From contig NZ_SKBU01000015.1 in assembly GCF_004337705.1 (NCBI RefSeq), positions 238,686-302,685 on the forward strand: a stretch of DNA of 64,000 nucleotides, written 5' to 3'. The position numbers were made by a program, and so were the translations under genes. Positions 16,661 to 24,906 of this stretch are shown here, one piece after another. Below the pieces are notes generated by a model. That model did no database searches, was not told the origin of the DNA, and saw only the letters and a program-made list of their open reading frames with translations. Source of the DNA: Rubrobacter taiwanensis. GTDB lineage: Bacteria > Actinomycetota > Rubrobacteria > Rubrobacterales > Rubrobacteraceae. Each line of letters opens with the position of its first letter. The first letter of the stretch is position 1.

Positions 16661-17598
16661 GGATCTTCCTCTGGCACGTGCACGGCTCCTGGACGACGAG
16701 CTTCGTCCACGGCGGGCACGAGTACCTGATCCCGGTACTGCCCGGCCGGGGGCCGGACGGGCGGGGCCGGGCCGAGACCTACACCTGGCCCGCCTCGGCG
16801 GTGGAGGTGACACCGGAGGAGGCCCGGGAGGCGGAGGTGGACGTGGTTATACTGCAGCGGCCGCACGAAGAAGAGCTGGCCGCGCGGTGGCTCGGCCGCC
16901 GGCCCGGCCGGGACCTCCCGGCCGTCTACGTGGAGCACAACGCCCCGCAGGGACGCATCAACGAGATGCGCCACCCGGCAGCCGGCCGGCCGGAGCTCAC
17001 GCTGGTGCACGTCACACACTTCAACGCCCTCTTCTGGGACGCCGGGGACACCCCGGCACGGGTCGTGGAGCACGGCATCGTGGACCCCGGATACCGCTAC
17101 ACCGGCGAGCTGCCGCGCGCCGCGGTCGCCATCAACGAGGCACGCCGGCGGTGGCGGGTCACAGGGACGGACCTGATCTCCCGCCTGGAGGTCCCCTTCG
17201 ACCTCTTCGGGATAGACGCCGGGACGCTGGGCGGGATCGAGAACCCGCCGCAGGAGGTGCTGCACCGGGAGATGGCCCGCAGGAGGGTCTACCTGCACCC
17301 GGTCCGGTGGACCTCACTCGGGCTCTCCCTGCTGGAGGCGATGCACCTGGGGATGCCCGTCGTGGCCCTCTCCACGACCGAGGTCCCGGAGGCCGTCCCG
17401 CCCGGCGCGGGGGTCGTCACCAACCGGATGGATGATCTGCGGAGCGCTCTGCGCCGCTATCTGGAGGACCCGGATGCGGCCCGCGCGGCCGGCAGGGCCG
17501 CGCGGGAGGCCGCCCTGGAGCGCTACGGCCTCGCGCGGTTCCTGGCCGACTGGGACCGGGTGCTGGAAGAAGCCGTCTCGAGAAGGAAGGTGATCTGA
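16657..17598 (+). CDS. Glycosyltransferase family 4-like protein
   Basis: 313 residues from a GTG overlapping the preceding stop (GTGA). It begins MRIFLWHVHGSWTTSFVHGGHEY, then VDVVILQRPHEE and YVEHNAPQG, and its C-terminal GT-B half has RRVYLHPVRWTSLGLSLLEAM with the Glu-type motif (SLLEAMHLGMPVV) that binds the nucleotide sugar. It is shorter than typical GT4 enzymes (about 370), and the N-terminal domain looks compact. Sugar donor and acceptor unknown; it belongs to the same operon. Confidence 0.8.
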   Translation: MRIFLWHVHGSWTTSFVHGGHEYLIPVLPGRGPDGRGRAETYTWPASAVEVTPEEAREAEVDVVILQRPHEEELAARWLGRRPGRDLPAVYVEHNAPQGRINEMRHPAAGRPELTLVHVTHFNALFWDAGDTPARVVEHGIVDPGYRYTGELPRAAVAINEARRRWRVTGTDLISRLEVPFDLFGIDAGTLGGIENPPQEVLHREMARRRVYLHPVRWTSLGLSLLEAMHLGMPVVALSTTEVPEAVPPGAGVVTNRMDDLRSALRRYLEDPDAARAAGRAAREAALERYGLARFLADWDRVLEEAVSRRKVI

Positions 17599-17638
17599 GC
17601 CGGTGAGAGAGTTGCGGGACCCAGGAGGTGTGCCCCGG

Positions 17639-18850
17639 ATGAAGGTAGCGATGGTGTCCGAGCACGCGAGCCCGCTCGCCACCGTGGGCGGGGTGGACGC
17701 GGGAGGCCAGAACGTCCACGTCGCTTCGCTTGCCCACTCGCTGGCGCGCCGGGGAGCGGAGGTCGTGGTCTACACCCGCCGCGACGCCCCGGACCTCCCC
17801 CGCCGCGTGCGGTTCGCTCCCGGGGTGATCGTCGAGCACCTGGACGCCGGTCCCCCGGCCCCCATTCCCAAAGATCTGCTGCTGCCCTACATGGACGAGT
17901 TCGCCGGGGAGCTGGAGCGCTCGCTCAAACCCTTCCGGCCGGACGTGATCCACTCCCACTTCTGGATGAGCGGGCGGGCGGCGCTCGCAGCGGCCGGCGG
18001 CGTCCCCGTCGTGCACACCTACCACGCTCTGGGCACCGTCAAGCGCCGCCATCAGGGAGACCGGGACACGAGCCCCGAAGAGCGCATCCCCACCGAGCGG
18101 GAGATAGGCCGCTCGGCCGGCCGCATCCTGGCGACCTGTACCGACGAGGTCTTCGAACTGGCGCGCCTGGGAGTTCCCCTGGAACGGATCTCGGTCGTCC
18201 CCTGCGGTGTGGACCTGAAGCTCTTCCGCCCGGACGGGCCGGCGGAGGAAGCTCCGGCGGCCCGCCACCGGCTGGTCGTGGTCGGCCGGCTGGTGGAGCG
18301 CAAGGGGGTAGGCAACGTCGTCTCGGCCCTCGCCGGGATCCCGGATGCCGAACTCGTCGTGGCCGGAGGCCCGGACGCCCCAGATCTCGACCGGGACCCC
18401 GAAGCCCGGCGGCTGCGGCGGCTGGCGGCGTCCCTCGGAGTAGAAGACCGCGTCCACCTCCGGGGCCGGATGGCGCGGGAGGAGATCCCGCCGCTCCTGC
18501 GCTCCGCCGACGTCGTGGTCTGCGTACCCTGGTACGAGCCGTTCGGTATCGTTCCTTTAGAGGCGATGGCCTGCGGCGTGCCCGTGGTCGCCTCGGCCGT
18601 GGGGGGCCTCCTGGACTCGGTCGTGGACGGCGTGACGGGTCTCCACGTGCCACCCCGCTCTCCGGAGCGCCTAGCCGAGACCGTCCGCGAGCTGCTCGCG
18701 GACCCCGCCCGGCGCCGGGCGCTCGGGGCCGCCGGAGTCCTCAGAGCCCAGACCCGCTACGGCTGGTCCAGGATCGCGGCCGAGACCCTGGAGGTCTACC
18801 GCGAGCTCCTGAACCGGTCCCCCGCCCGCAGAGAGGAGGTTCTCCGGTGA
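17639..18850 (+). CDS. Glycosyltransferase family 4, MshA/sucrose-phosphate-synthase-like
   Basis: 403 residues from the ATG at 17639, placed 9 bp after CCAGGAGGTG; a GTG 36 bp upstream lacks a site. VSEHASPLATVGGVDAGGQN is the glycine-rich donor loop of MshA-type enzymes, VIHSHFWMSG is the first-domain motif, GRLVERKGV and EPFGIVPLEAMACGVPVVAS in the second domain are the GT4 nucleotide-sugar site. MshA itself makes a mycothiol precursor, but this copy lies in a glycan operon, so transfer onto a glycan is more likely. A 40-bp gap precedes it; its stop overlaps the next GTG. Confidence 0.85.
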   Translation: MKVAMVSEHASPLATVGGVDAGGQNVHVASLAHSLARRGAEVVVYTRRDAPDLPRRVRFAPGVIVEHLDAGPPAPIPKDLLLPYMDEFAGELERSLKPFRPDVIHSHFWMSGRAALAAAGGVPVVHTYHALGTVKRRHQGDRDTSPEERIPTEREIGRSAGRILATCTDEVFELARLGVPLERISVVPCGVDLKLFRPDGPAEEAPAARHRLVVVGRLVERKGVGNVVSALAGIPDAELVVAGGPDAPDLDRDPEARRLRRLAASLGVEDRVHLRGRMAREEIPPLLRSADVVVCVPWYEPFGIVPLEAMACGVPVVASAVGGLLDSVVDGVTGLHVPPRSPERLAETVRELLADPARRRALGAAGVLRAQTRYGWSRIAAETLEVYRELLNRSPARREEVLR

Positions 18851-19452
18851 GCCGCGAGCTTCTCACCGGCCGGGCCCACCTGGCCGCTCTCGCAGAGGCC
18901 CTGGCCGGCTTCGAATCCGAGGTGGACCGCATCGAGGGCTGGGGCCGCCACCTCGCGCGCGTCCTGCTGAGCGGCGGGAGGCTGCTCGCCGCCGGCAACG
19001 GCGGGAGCGCCGCCCACGCCCAGCACCTCACGAGCGAGCTCGTGGGCCGCTATCGGGACGACCGCCCGGCCTTCTCCGCCCTGGCCCTGCACGCCGAGGG
19101 CTCGAGCCTCACGGCGATCACCAACGACTACGGGGCAGAAGAGGCCTTCGCCCGCCAGGTCCGGGCGCACGGCCGGCCGGGGGACGTGCTGGTCGCCCTC
19201 TCCACCTCCGGCGGCAGCCCCAACGTGCTGGCCGCCGCCGCAGCGGCCCTGCAGTGCGAGATGACCGTCTGGGCCCTGACCGGCCGCTACCCGAACCCGC
19301 TCGCGCGCCTGGCGCACGACGCCCTGTGCATTCCGGCCCCGGCGACGGCGACTGTGCAGGAGGTCCACCAGGTCGCCGTGCACCTGATCTGCGCCGCCGT
19401 GGACGCGGCCGTCGGCGTCTCCTCCCCCGCCGCCCGGGAGGCCGCCCGGTGA
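18847..19452 (+). CDS. gmhA: Sedoheptulose-7-phosphate isomerase (phosphoheptose isomerase)
   Basis: 201 residues, GTG start overlapping the previous TGA. The SIS fold is shown by LLAAGNGGSAAHAQHLTSELVG (about 48-68), the segment ALSTSGGSPNVL near 117-128, and TVQEVHQVAVHL near the C-terminus, where the E/H residues form the metal-linked active site of GmhA. It would convert sedoheptulose 7-phosphate into D-glycero-D-manno-heptose 7-phosphate, the first step of nucleotide-heptose synthesis. It is immediately followed by HldE, the next enzyme of the same pathway. Confidence 0.9.
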   Translation: MSRELLTGRAHLAALAEALAGFESEVDRIEGWGRHLARVLLSGGRLLAAGNGGSAAHAQHLTSELVGRYRDDRPAFSALALHAEGSSLTAITNDYGAEEAFARQVRAHGRPGDVLVALSTSGGSPNVLAAAAAALQCEMTVWALTGRYPNPLARLAHDALCIPAPATATVQEVHQVAVHLICAAVDAAVGVSSPAAREAAR

Positions 19453-20798
19453 GCCGCCGCATCGCGGTCGTCGGGGACGCGCTGCTGGACCGGGATGTGG
19501 AGGGCCGGGTGGAGCGCGTCTGCCCCGACGCCCCGGCCCCGGTCGTGGACGAGCTGGAGCGCCGCTCGCGGCCCGGCGGCGCGGGCCTCGCCGCCACTCT
19601 CGCCGCCCGCGACGGGCACCGGGTCACGCTCGTGACGGCCCTGGCCGGAGACGCCGCGGGCCGCGAGCTCGCAGCGCTGTTGGAAGGGTTCGGGGTCGGG
19701 GTCGTGGACCTGGGGCTCCGCGGCCGCACCCCGGAGAAGATCCGGGTCCGCTGCGGCGGGCAGACCCTCCTCCGGCTGGACCGCGGGGGCGCCCCCGGCG
19801 AGCCCGGCCGGCCGGCCGAAGAGGCCCGGCGGGCGCTGGAGAGCGCGGACGCCGTGCTCGTTGCGGACTACGGACGCGGAATCACCGCCGGAGAGCAGCT
19901 GAGAGAGCTTCTCTCCCGGCTGGCCCCGGACGTCCCGGTGATCTGGGACCCGCACCCGCGCGGGGCGCAGCCGGTACCCGGCGTACGCCTGGCGACCCCG
20001 AACCGGGACGAGGCCGCCCGCCTGACGCCCGGCATCGAGGACCCGGCAGAGTCCGCCGCCCGGCTCGCCGCCCGGTGGCGGGCCGGCGCGGTGGCCGTGA
20101 CGCTCGGGAGCTCCGGCGCCGTGCTCGCCACCCGCTCCAAAGAGCGGCTCACCCTCCCCGCACCCCCGGTCTCCCCGACCGACGTGTGCGGGGCCGGGGA
20201 CAGGTTCGCCGCCGCAGCGGCGGCGCTCCTCGCCGGAGGCGCCCCGCTCGAGGAGGCGGTCTCCGGAGCCGTGGTCTCGGCCTCCGGGTTCGTCGCGGCC
20301 GGCGGGGCCGGGTCAGTAATTCCTGCCGGAGACTCCGTTCCCGAGGATCTCGCTGGGCGCGTGCGGGAGCGCGGCGGGACGGTGGTGGCCGCGGGGGGCT
20401 GCTTCGACCTGCTGCACGCCGGGCACGTGCGCATGCTGGAGCGGGCGCGCCGGTTGGGAGACTGCCTCATCGTGCTGCTAAACTCCGACGCCTCGGTGCG
20501 GCGCATCAAGGGCGCGGACCGGCCGCTCGTCGGCGAGGAGGACCGGGCCGCGGTGCTGCGCGCGCTGGGGTGCGTGGATGCGGTGCTGGTCTTCGACGAG
20601 GACACCCCGGAACGGGCCCTCAGGCGCATCCGGCCCCACGTCTTCGCCAAGGGCGGAGACTACCGGCCCGAAGAGCTGCCCGAGGCGCGCGTGCTCGAGG
20701 AGTGGGGCGGCCGGGTCGAGATCCTGCCCTACGTCGAGGGCCGCTCGACGACGCGCCTGATTCGGGAAGCCATCAGCCGGAGCGAAACCGCCCCGTGA
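19449..20798 (+). CDS. hldE: Bifunctional heptose-7-phosphate kinase / heptose-1-phosphate adenylyltransferase
   Basis: 449 residues from a GTG overlapping gmhA. Residues 1-300 are a ribokinase-fold sugar kinase (VVGDALLDRDVEG; GGAGLAATLA; DVCGAGDRFAAAAAALL with the catalytic Asp). From about 310 a cytidylyltransferase-fold domain follows: GGCFDLLHAGHVRMLERAR with HAGH, and LLNSDASVRRIKG. This is HldE/RfaE, which phosphorylates heptose 7-phosphate at C1 and, after a GmhB step, joins AMP to give ADP-heptose. The GmhB step is supplied by the fusion protein at 14103. The epimerase HldD is not present in the window. Confidence 0.9.
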   Translation: MSRRIAVVGDALLDRDVEGRVERVCPDAPAPVVDELERRSRPGGAGLAATLAARDGHRVTLVTALAGDAAGRELAALLEGFGVGVVDLGLRGRTPEKIRVRCGGQTLLRLDRGGAPGEPGRPAEEARRALESADAVLVADYGRGITAGEQLRELLSRLAPDVPVIWDPHPRGAQPVPGVRLATPNRDEAARLTPGIEDPAESAARLAARWRAGAVAVTLGSSGAVLATRSKERLTLPAPPVSPTDVCGAGDRFAAAAAALLAGGAPLEEAVSGAVVSASGFVAAGGAGSVIPAGDSVPEDLAGRVRERGGTVVAAGGCFDLLHAGHVRMLERARRLGDCLIVLLNSDASVRRIKGADRPLVGEEDRAAVLRALGCVDAVLVFDEDTPERALRRIRPHVFAKGGDYRPEELPEARVLEEWGGRVEILPYVEGRSTTRLIREAISRSETAP

Positions 20799-21736
20799 AG
20801 ACGCTCGTGATCCTGCGGGCCTTGGGGCTGGGCGACCTGCTCACGGCCGTGCCCGCCCTGCGGGCGCTCGCGCGCGCCTATCCGGACCACCGCCGGGTGC
20901 TGGCCGCGCCGCGGTCGCTCGCCCCGCTCGTCGCCCTGATCGGGGCCGTAGACGGGCTAGAAGATACCGCCCCCCTGGCCCCGCTCTCCCCCGTCCTGCG
21001 CGGGGCGAGCCTCGCTGTGAACCTGCACGGCTGCGGCCCGCAGAGCCACCGGGTCCTGCTGGACTCCCGGCCGCAGCAGATGATCTCCTACCGCAACCCC
21101 GCCGTCCCCGAGAGCGCGGGCGGGCCAAAGTGGTGCGAGGAGGAGCACGAGCGGGTACGCTGGTGCCGCCTGCTCGAAGAATCCGGCATCCCGGCCGATC
21201 CGGACGATCTGGAGCTGCGCGACCCGCCCCCGGCTCCGCCCGAGATCCGCGGCGCCACCCTGATACACCCCGGAGCGGCGAGCCCCGCCCGCCGGTGGCC
21301 GCCCGGACGGTGGGCGGCCGTTGCGCGCGCCGAGCGCCGGAAGGGTCGGCGCGTGCTCCTCACCGGGAGCGCAGATGAGGTGCACCTCGCCCGCGAGATC
21401 GCCCGCGAAGCGGGGCTGCCGCCCAGGGCGGTCCTCGCCGGCCGCACGGACCTCGCCGCGCTCGCCGCGCTGGTGGCTGGCGCGGGCCGGGTGCTCTCGG
21501 GGGACACGGGGATCGCGCACCTGGCAACCGCGCTGCGTACCCCCTCGGTAGTGCTCTTCGGCCCGACCTCACCGGACAGGTGGGGACCGCCGCCCGAAAG
21601 ACCCTGGCACCGGGTGCTCTGGCGCGGTACTACGGGCGACCCGCACGCCGGTCGCCCGGACCCGGGCCTGCTCGCCATACAGGTTGCGGAGGTGCTGGCG
21701 GCACTCGAAGAGCTACCCGAGCGGGCGGCGGTCTAA
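20795..21736 (+). CDS. Glycosyltransferase family 9 (heptosyltransferase-type), second copy
   Basis: 313 residues from a GTG overlapping hldE. LVILRALGLGDLLTAVPALRAL is the GT9 N-terminal signature; TLIHPGAASPARRWPPGRWAAVAR and GDTGIAHLATALRTPSVVLFGPTSP are the C-terminal donor-binding motifs. It is a paralogue of the protein at 15626 but diverged. It is the last gene of the plus-strand operon and converges, with a 4-bp overlap, on the GT2 gene of the minus strand. Confidence 0.85.
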   Translation: MKTLVILRALGLGDLLTAVPALRALARAYPDHRRVLAAPRSLAPLVALIGAVDGLEDTAPLAPLSPVLRGASLAVNLHGCGPQSHRVLLDSRPQQMISYRNPAVPESAGGPKWCEEEHERVRWCRLLEESGIPADPDDLELRDPPPAPPEIRGATLIHPGAASPARRWPPGRWAAVARAERRKGRRVLLTGSADEVHLAREIAREAGLPPRAVLAGRTDLAALAALVAGAGRVLSGDTGIAHLATALRTPSVVLFGPTSPDRWGPPPERPWHRVLWRGTTGDPHAGRPDPGLLAIQVAEVLAALEELPERAAV

Positions 21737-22617
21737 GACCCGTCCAGAGCCCGCAGGCTCCGCTCGACGTGCGGCGGAACGGCCCGGCGGCGGCGCATCA
21801 GGCCGGGTGCTCCCAGCAGAGCGTCCGCCACGCCCCGGGCCGACACGCCGCCGCGCGGCAGGGCCGCCAGCACCCGCAGGGTACGGCGGGCCGCGACCGG
21901 GAGCGGCCGCCGGAGCCAGAGGAACCAGAGGGCGTTGCGGGTCGCGGTGCGCCGCCGCTCGCGCGCGTCGCGCAGGGCGGAGGGGTAGTGATGAACCGTG
22001 AGCTCTTCAACGTACCTCACCCCCCAGCCCGCGGCGGCGAGGTCCGCGGCCAGAAACTCCTCCTCTCCCCCCACCCCGAGCCCGGGAATGAAGCCCCCGG
22101 CCTGCAGGTAAGCCTGGCGCCGGACAGCGGCGGCGCAGGCCAGGAAACCCAGTACCGGACGCCCCGGAAGGTCCGGCCTGTCCTCCGGCAGCGGGCTCTC
22201 CCGCATCCCGGCGCAGATAGGGTCCTCCCGCTCTTCGGGTCCCACCAGTATGCGGGCCGCCACCAGCCCGAGGCGCGGGTGCGCATCCAGAAGATCGGCC
22301 GCACGCGCCAGTGCGCCGGGCTCCCACCAGGAGTCGTCGTCGGCGAACGCCACGTAGGGAGCCCGCACTGCCCGGACGCCCACCGTGCGGGCCGCGGCTC
22401 CGAGGTTTCTCTCCAGCGGGATCACCCGCACCTGCGGGTACGCATCCGGCACGGCCTCCGGCGTACCGTCGGTGGAGGCGTTGTCCACCACGGCGATCTC
22501 CGGCCGCTCGGGCAGCGCTACGAGGCGCCCGAGCGAGCGGAGCAGCTCTTCCCGCCGGTTGCGGGTCGCCACCACGACGGCCATCCGGCCGTCGTGGTGC
22601 TCTGCGAGCCCTCGCAA
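21733..22617 (-). CDS. Glycosyltransferase family 2
   Basis: 294 residues. AVVVATRNRREELLRSL, AVVDNASTDGT, and FADDDSWWEPGAL (DDD metal site) define the GT-A fold; GVGGEEEFLAADLAAAG near 180 is the acceptor/catalytic segment. The C-terminal part is Arg-rich with a hydrophobic patch. An internal ATG at 22581 (MAVVVATRN) is an alternative start close to the first strand. It lies on the opposite strand from the heptose operon but next to it, so probably contributes to the same glycan. Confidence 0.8.
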   Translation of the reverse strand: MRGLAEHHDGRMAVVVATRNRREELLRSLGRLVALPERPEIAVVDNASTDGTPEAVPDAYPQVRVIPLERNLGAAARTVGVRAVRAPYVAFADDDSWWEPGALARAADLLDAHPRLGLVAARILVGPEEREDPICAGMRESPLPEDRPDLPGRPVLGFLACAAAVRRQAYLQAGGFIPGLGVGGEEEFLAADLAAAGWGVRYVEELTVHHYPSALRDARERRRTATRNALWFLWLRRPLPVAARRTLRVLAALPRGGVSARGVADALLGAPGLMRRRRAVPPHVERSLRALDGS

Positions 22618-22624
22618 AGCTCTG

Positions 22625-22831
22625 CTAGCGGAAGATACGCCGCACGATCACGGCTGCCAGCACGGTAGAGAGTGCGCTCGTCCCGCCCTTGATGAGAGCT
22701 TCCAGCACGTCGTCCCGCAGCCCCCGCCGCTCGGGGATATCCACGAACCGGCTGACCACGAAGTGGCTCAGGGCGTAGGCTATGCCCGCGGCCAGCAGGG
22801 TGATCAGGCGCTGCTTCACGGCGTCGTCCAT
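22625..22831 (-). CDS. Small two-helix membrane protein
   Basis: 68 residues from the ATG at 22831, preceded by GAGAGGAGGAAGG. There are two hydrophobic segments, about residues 8-27 (ITLLAAGIAYALSHFVV) and 47-65 (TSALSTVLAAVIVRR), with a charged loop between them. No known family that I recognise. It ends 7 bp before the GT2 start and carries one of the best sigma-B-type promoter matches in the window, so it is probably a general stress protein cotranscribed with the GT2 gene. Confidence 0.65.
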   Translation of the reverse strand: MDDAVKQRLITLLAAGIAYALSHFVVSRFVDIPERRGLRDDVLEALIKGGTSALSTVLAAVIVRRIFR

Positions 22832-22866
22832 CCTTCCTCCTCTCTCTACCGGCATCCCGTTAGCCC

Positions 22867-22892
22867 ATACCCGCCGGTTGCCGGCGGCAAAC
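22867..22892 (-). promoter_or_regulatory. Sigma-B-type promoter of the small membrane protein gene
   Basis: Minus-strand GTTTGC (22892-22887) and GGGTAT (22872-22867) are 14 bp apart, 35 bp before the ATG. GGGTAT is the exact -10 consensus of SigB-type promoters. Confidence 0.65.
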
Positions 22893-22917
22893 TTTCGGGG
22901 GATTCTACCGCTTCTAC

Positions 22918-22943
22918 GTTTGAAAAGGGCTCCCTGTGGAGAA
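22918..22943 (+). promoter_or_regulatory. Weak sigma-B-like promoter before the SDR gene
   Basis: GTTTGA (22918-22923) and GGAGAA (22938-22943), 14 bp apart on the plus strand, mirror the divergent site at 22867-22892. The -10 half is poor. Confidence 0.3.
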
Positions 22944-22982
22944 GTCTACTCTCTGAGTCTGCAGATCACGGAGGTGTGAGAG

Positions 22983-23711
22983 ATGCCCGAGAACGGTCTT
23001 ACCTTCGACCTGGGGGGCAAGGTGGCGCTCGTAACCGGGGCCGCCGGGGGCCTGGGGGCCGCCACGGCCAGAATCCTCGCCCGGCACGGAGCGCGGGTGG
23101 TCGCCGGAGACATAGACGAGGCCGGAGCCGGGAAGGTCGCGGAGGAGATCGGGGGCCGCGCCCTGCACCTGGACGTTACCGACCCCGGCTCCGTAGAGCA
23201 AGCCGTCGAGAGCATCCTCACCGGCGAGGGGCGCCTGGACATCCTGATAAACAACGCCGGGATAGACTACATCCGCCCGGCGACCGAGCTGACGCTCGAG
23301 GAGTGGGACCGGGTCCACCACACCAACCTCAGGGGCCCCTGGCTGCTCTCCCGGGCCGTCTTCCCGCACATGGCCGGGCGCGGCTCCGGGCAGATCGTGA
23401 ACGTAGCCTCCACCGCTGCCAAGAAGGGCTGGAGCAACGCCACCGCTTACTCCTCCTCGAAGCACGGGTTGATGGGCCTGACCCAAGCCCTGCATGCCGA
23501 AGGCCGGGAGCGCGGCGTCCGGGTGATGGCGCTCGTCGCCGGCGGCATGCGGACCAACTTCTTCCGGACCCTGGACCCGCCCCCGCCCAAGGAGACCCTT
23601 CAGCCGCCGGAGAACGTCGCCGCGGCGATTCTGTTCATGGTCTGCCAGCCGGAAGAATCGGTAATTCAGGAGCTCGTCGTGACCCCGATGACCGAGACCT
23701 CTTACCCGTAG
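22983..23711 (+). CDS. Short-chain dehydrogenase/reductase
   Basis: 242 residues, classical SDR. VTGAAGGLGAATA at about 17-29 binds the cofactor, with an acidic residue (GDID) after strand 2 suggesting NAD over NADP. NNAGID, the Ser in VNVASTAA and YSSSKHG (Tyr, Lys) complete the active site. The start follows GGAGGTGTGAGAG. The gene is convergent with the catabolic operon on the other strand. Substrate unknown. Confidence 0.87.
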   Translation: MPENGLTFDLGGKVALVTGAAGGLGAATARILARHGARVVAGDIDEAGAGKVAEEIGGRALHLDVTDPGSVEQAVESILTGEGRLDILINNAGIDYIRPATELTLEEWDRVHHTNLRGPWLLSRAVFPHMAGRGSGQIVNVASTAAKKGWSNATAYSSSKHGLMGLTQALHAEGRERGVRVMALVAGGMRTNFFRTLDPPPPKETLQPPENVAAAILFMVCQPEESVIQELVVTPMTETSYP

Positions 23712-23732
23712 GAGTCCGCAGTTCGGGCAGAT

Positions 23733-24872
23733 CTAAGCTGCTACCCGGAAACGGTCGAGCTGCTCTTCATCCACCTCTATCCCCAGGCCGGGACCGTCCG
23801 GGACTGCAACGGTGCTGTCGGGGCGCACGGCGAAAGGCCGTGTTAGCAGCCCCTCACGAATTGCGTTCTCGGAACGGTCGAACTCGAGTAGGGCGTGGCG
23901 CGGCAGGGTGGCGAGCACATGGAGGGATGCGGCCAGAGCAATAGGAGTGCCCCATACATGTGGAATACATGGTACGTTCAGCGCATGAGCCAGGTCGGCT
24001 ATACGCTTGACCTCTGTGATGCCCCCTGCAGAACACACGTCGGGTTGAGCAATGGAGACAGCCTGACGCCGGAAGACCTCGTGGAAGCGGGAGAGCAGTG
24101 CCCAACTCTCCCCTGCCGCCACCGGAATATCCAGCTTCTCCGAAAGGCGGACATAGTTGTCCAGATCATCCGGAGGAAGAGGTTCCTCAAACCAGGACAC
24201 CCCGAGCTCTTCCGCAGCCCGACCAACTTTAATCGCCTCCGGAAGGCTGTAGGCGCAGTTCGCATCTATCATGAGCGAGGCGCGAGACCCCACTTCCTCA
24301 TGCAGAGCCCGCATAAGAGCTATGTCCGCCTCGGGTCCCCAGCCCAGAAGCTTCAACCCGATCTTGAGCTTCAGCGTCTTGAATCCCTCACTCAAGTGTT
24401 CCTTGGCCTCTTGGAGTACCGCAGAGATCTGGTCCTCCAAGCGATCTACCCGCCGGAAGTAGTGCCCCGTGGCGTATGCAGGCACGGAGTCCCGGAAGGC
24501 TCCGCCCAGCAGCTTGTGAACGGGCTGCCCGATCAGCTTGCCCTTCAAGTCCCACAGAGCTATATCCACACCGGAGAGGGCGCTGTAAGGCGCAAACGAG
24601 TGGTAGGCCCAGCGCAGCTTGAAGTGAATCTGCTCCCACAAACGGGCCGTGTCGGTCGGGTCTTGCCCGATGAGCAGGGGGGCTATAATTTCACCTACGA
24701 CTCTATCATTGCCGGCTATGGGTCCCCAGCACTCGCCGTAGCCGGCTATGCCGTCCGAAGATGTGACGCGCACGATCAGGTACTGGCGGGAGGTAGTCCA
24801 GCCCTGTCCGTTGCCGAAGGGCTCCTTCAGGGTGTGCTTGACAGGGATAGTCTCCACGCTAGCTATCTTCAA
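23733..24872 (-). CDS. Enolase-superfamily enzyme (mandelate racemase/muconate lactonizing type)
   Basis: 379 residues. A capping N-terminal domain is followed by the (beta/alpha)7beta barrel with KLK near 168-170 (catalytic Lys), D203 and N205 in MIDANCAYSL, E229/E230 in WFEEPLPP, E255 in AAGESW, and H305 in CIPHVWG. This Lys plus His arrangement is that of mandelate-racemase-like sugar acid dehydratases or racemases. It is the last gene of the transporter/dehydrogenase operon, 34 bp after it, so probably handles the imported hydroxy- or sugar acid. Confidence 0.87.
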   Translation of the reverse strand: MKIASVETIPVKHTLKEPFGNGQGWTTSRQYLIVRVTSSDGIAGYGECWGPIAGNDRVVGEIIAPLLIGQDPTDTARLWEQIHFKLRWAYHSFAPYSALSGVDIALWDLKGKLIGQPVHKLLGGAFRDSVPAYATGHYFRRVDRLEDQISAVLQEAKEHLSEGFKTLKLKIGLKLLGWGPEADIALMRALHEEVGSRASLMIDANCAYSLPEAIKVGRAAEELGVSWFEEPLPPDDLDNYVRLSEKLDIPVAAGESWALLSRFHEVFRRQAVSIAQPDVCSAGGITEVKRIADLAHALNVPCIPHVWGTPIALAASLHVLATLPRHALLEFDRSENAIREGLLTRPFAVRPDSTVAVPDGPGLGIEVDEEQLDRFRVAA

Positions 24873-24906
24873 TCTCGCTCCCCTCTCGAACTAAGTTTCT
24901 CACCGA

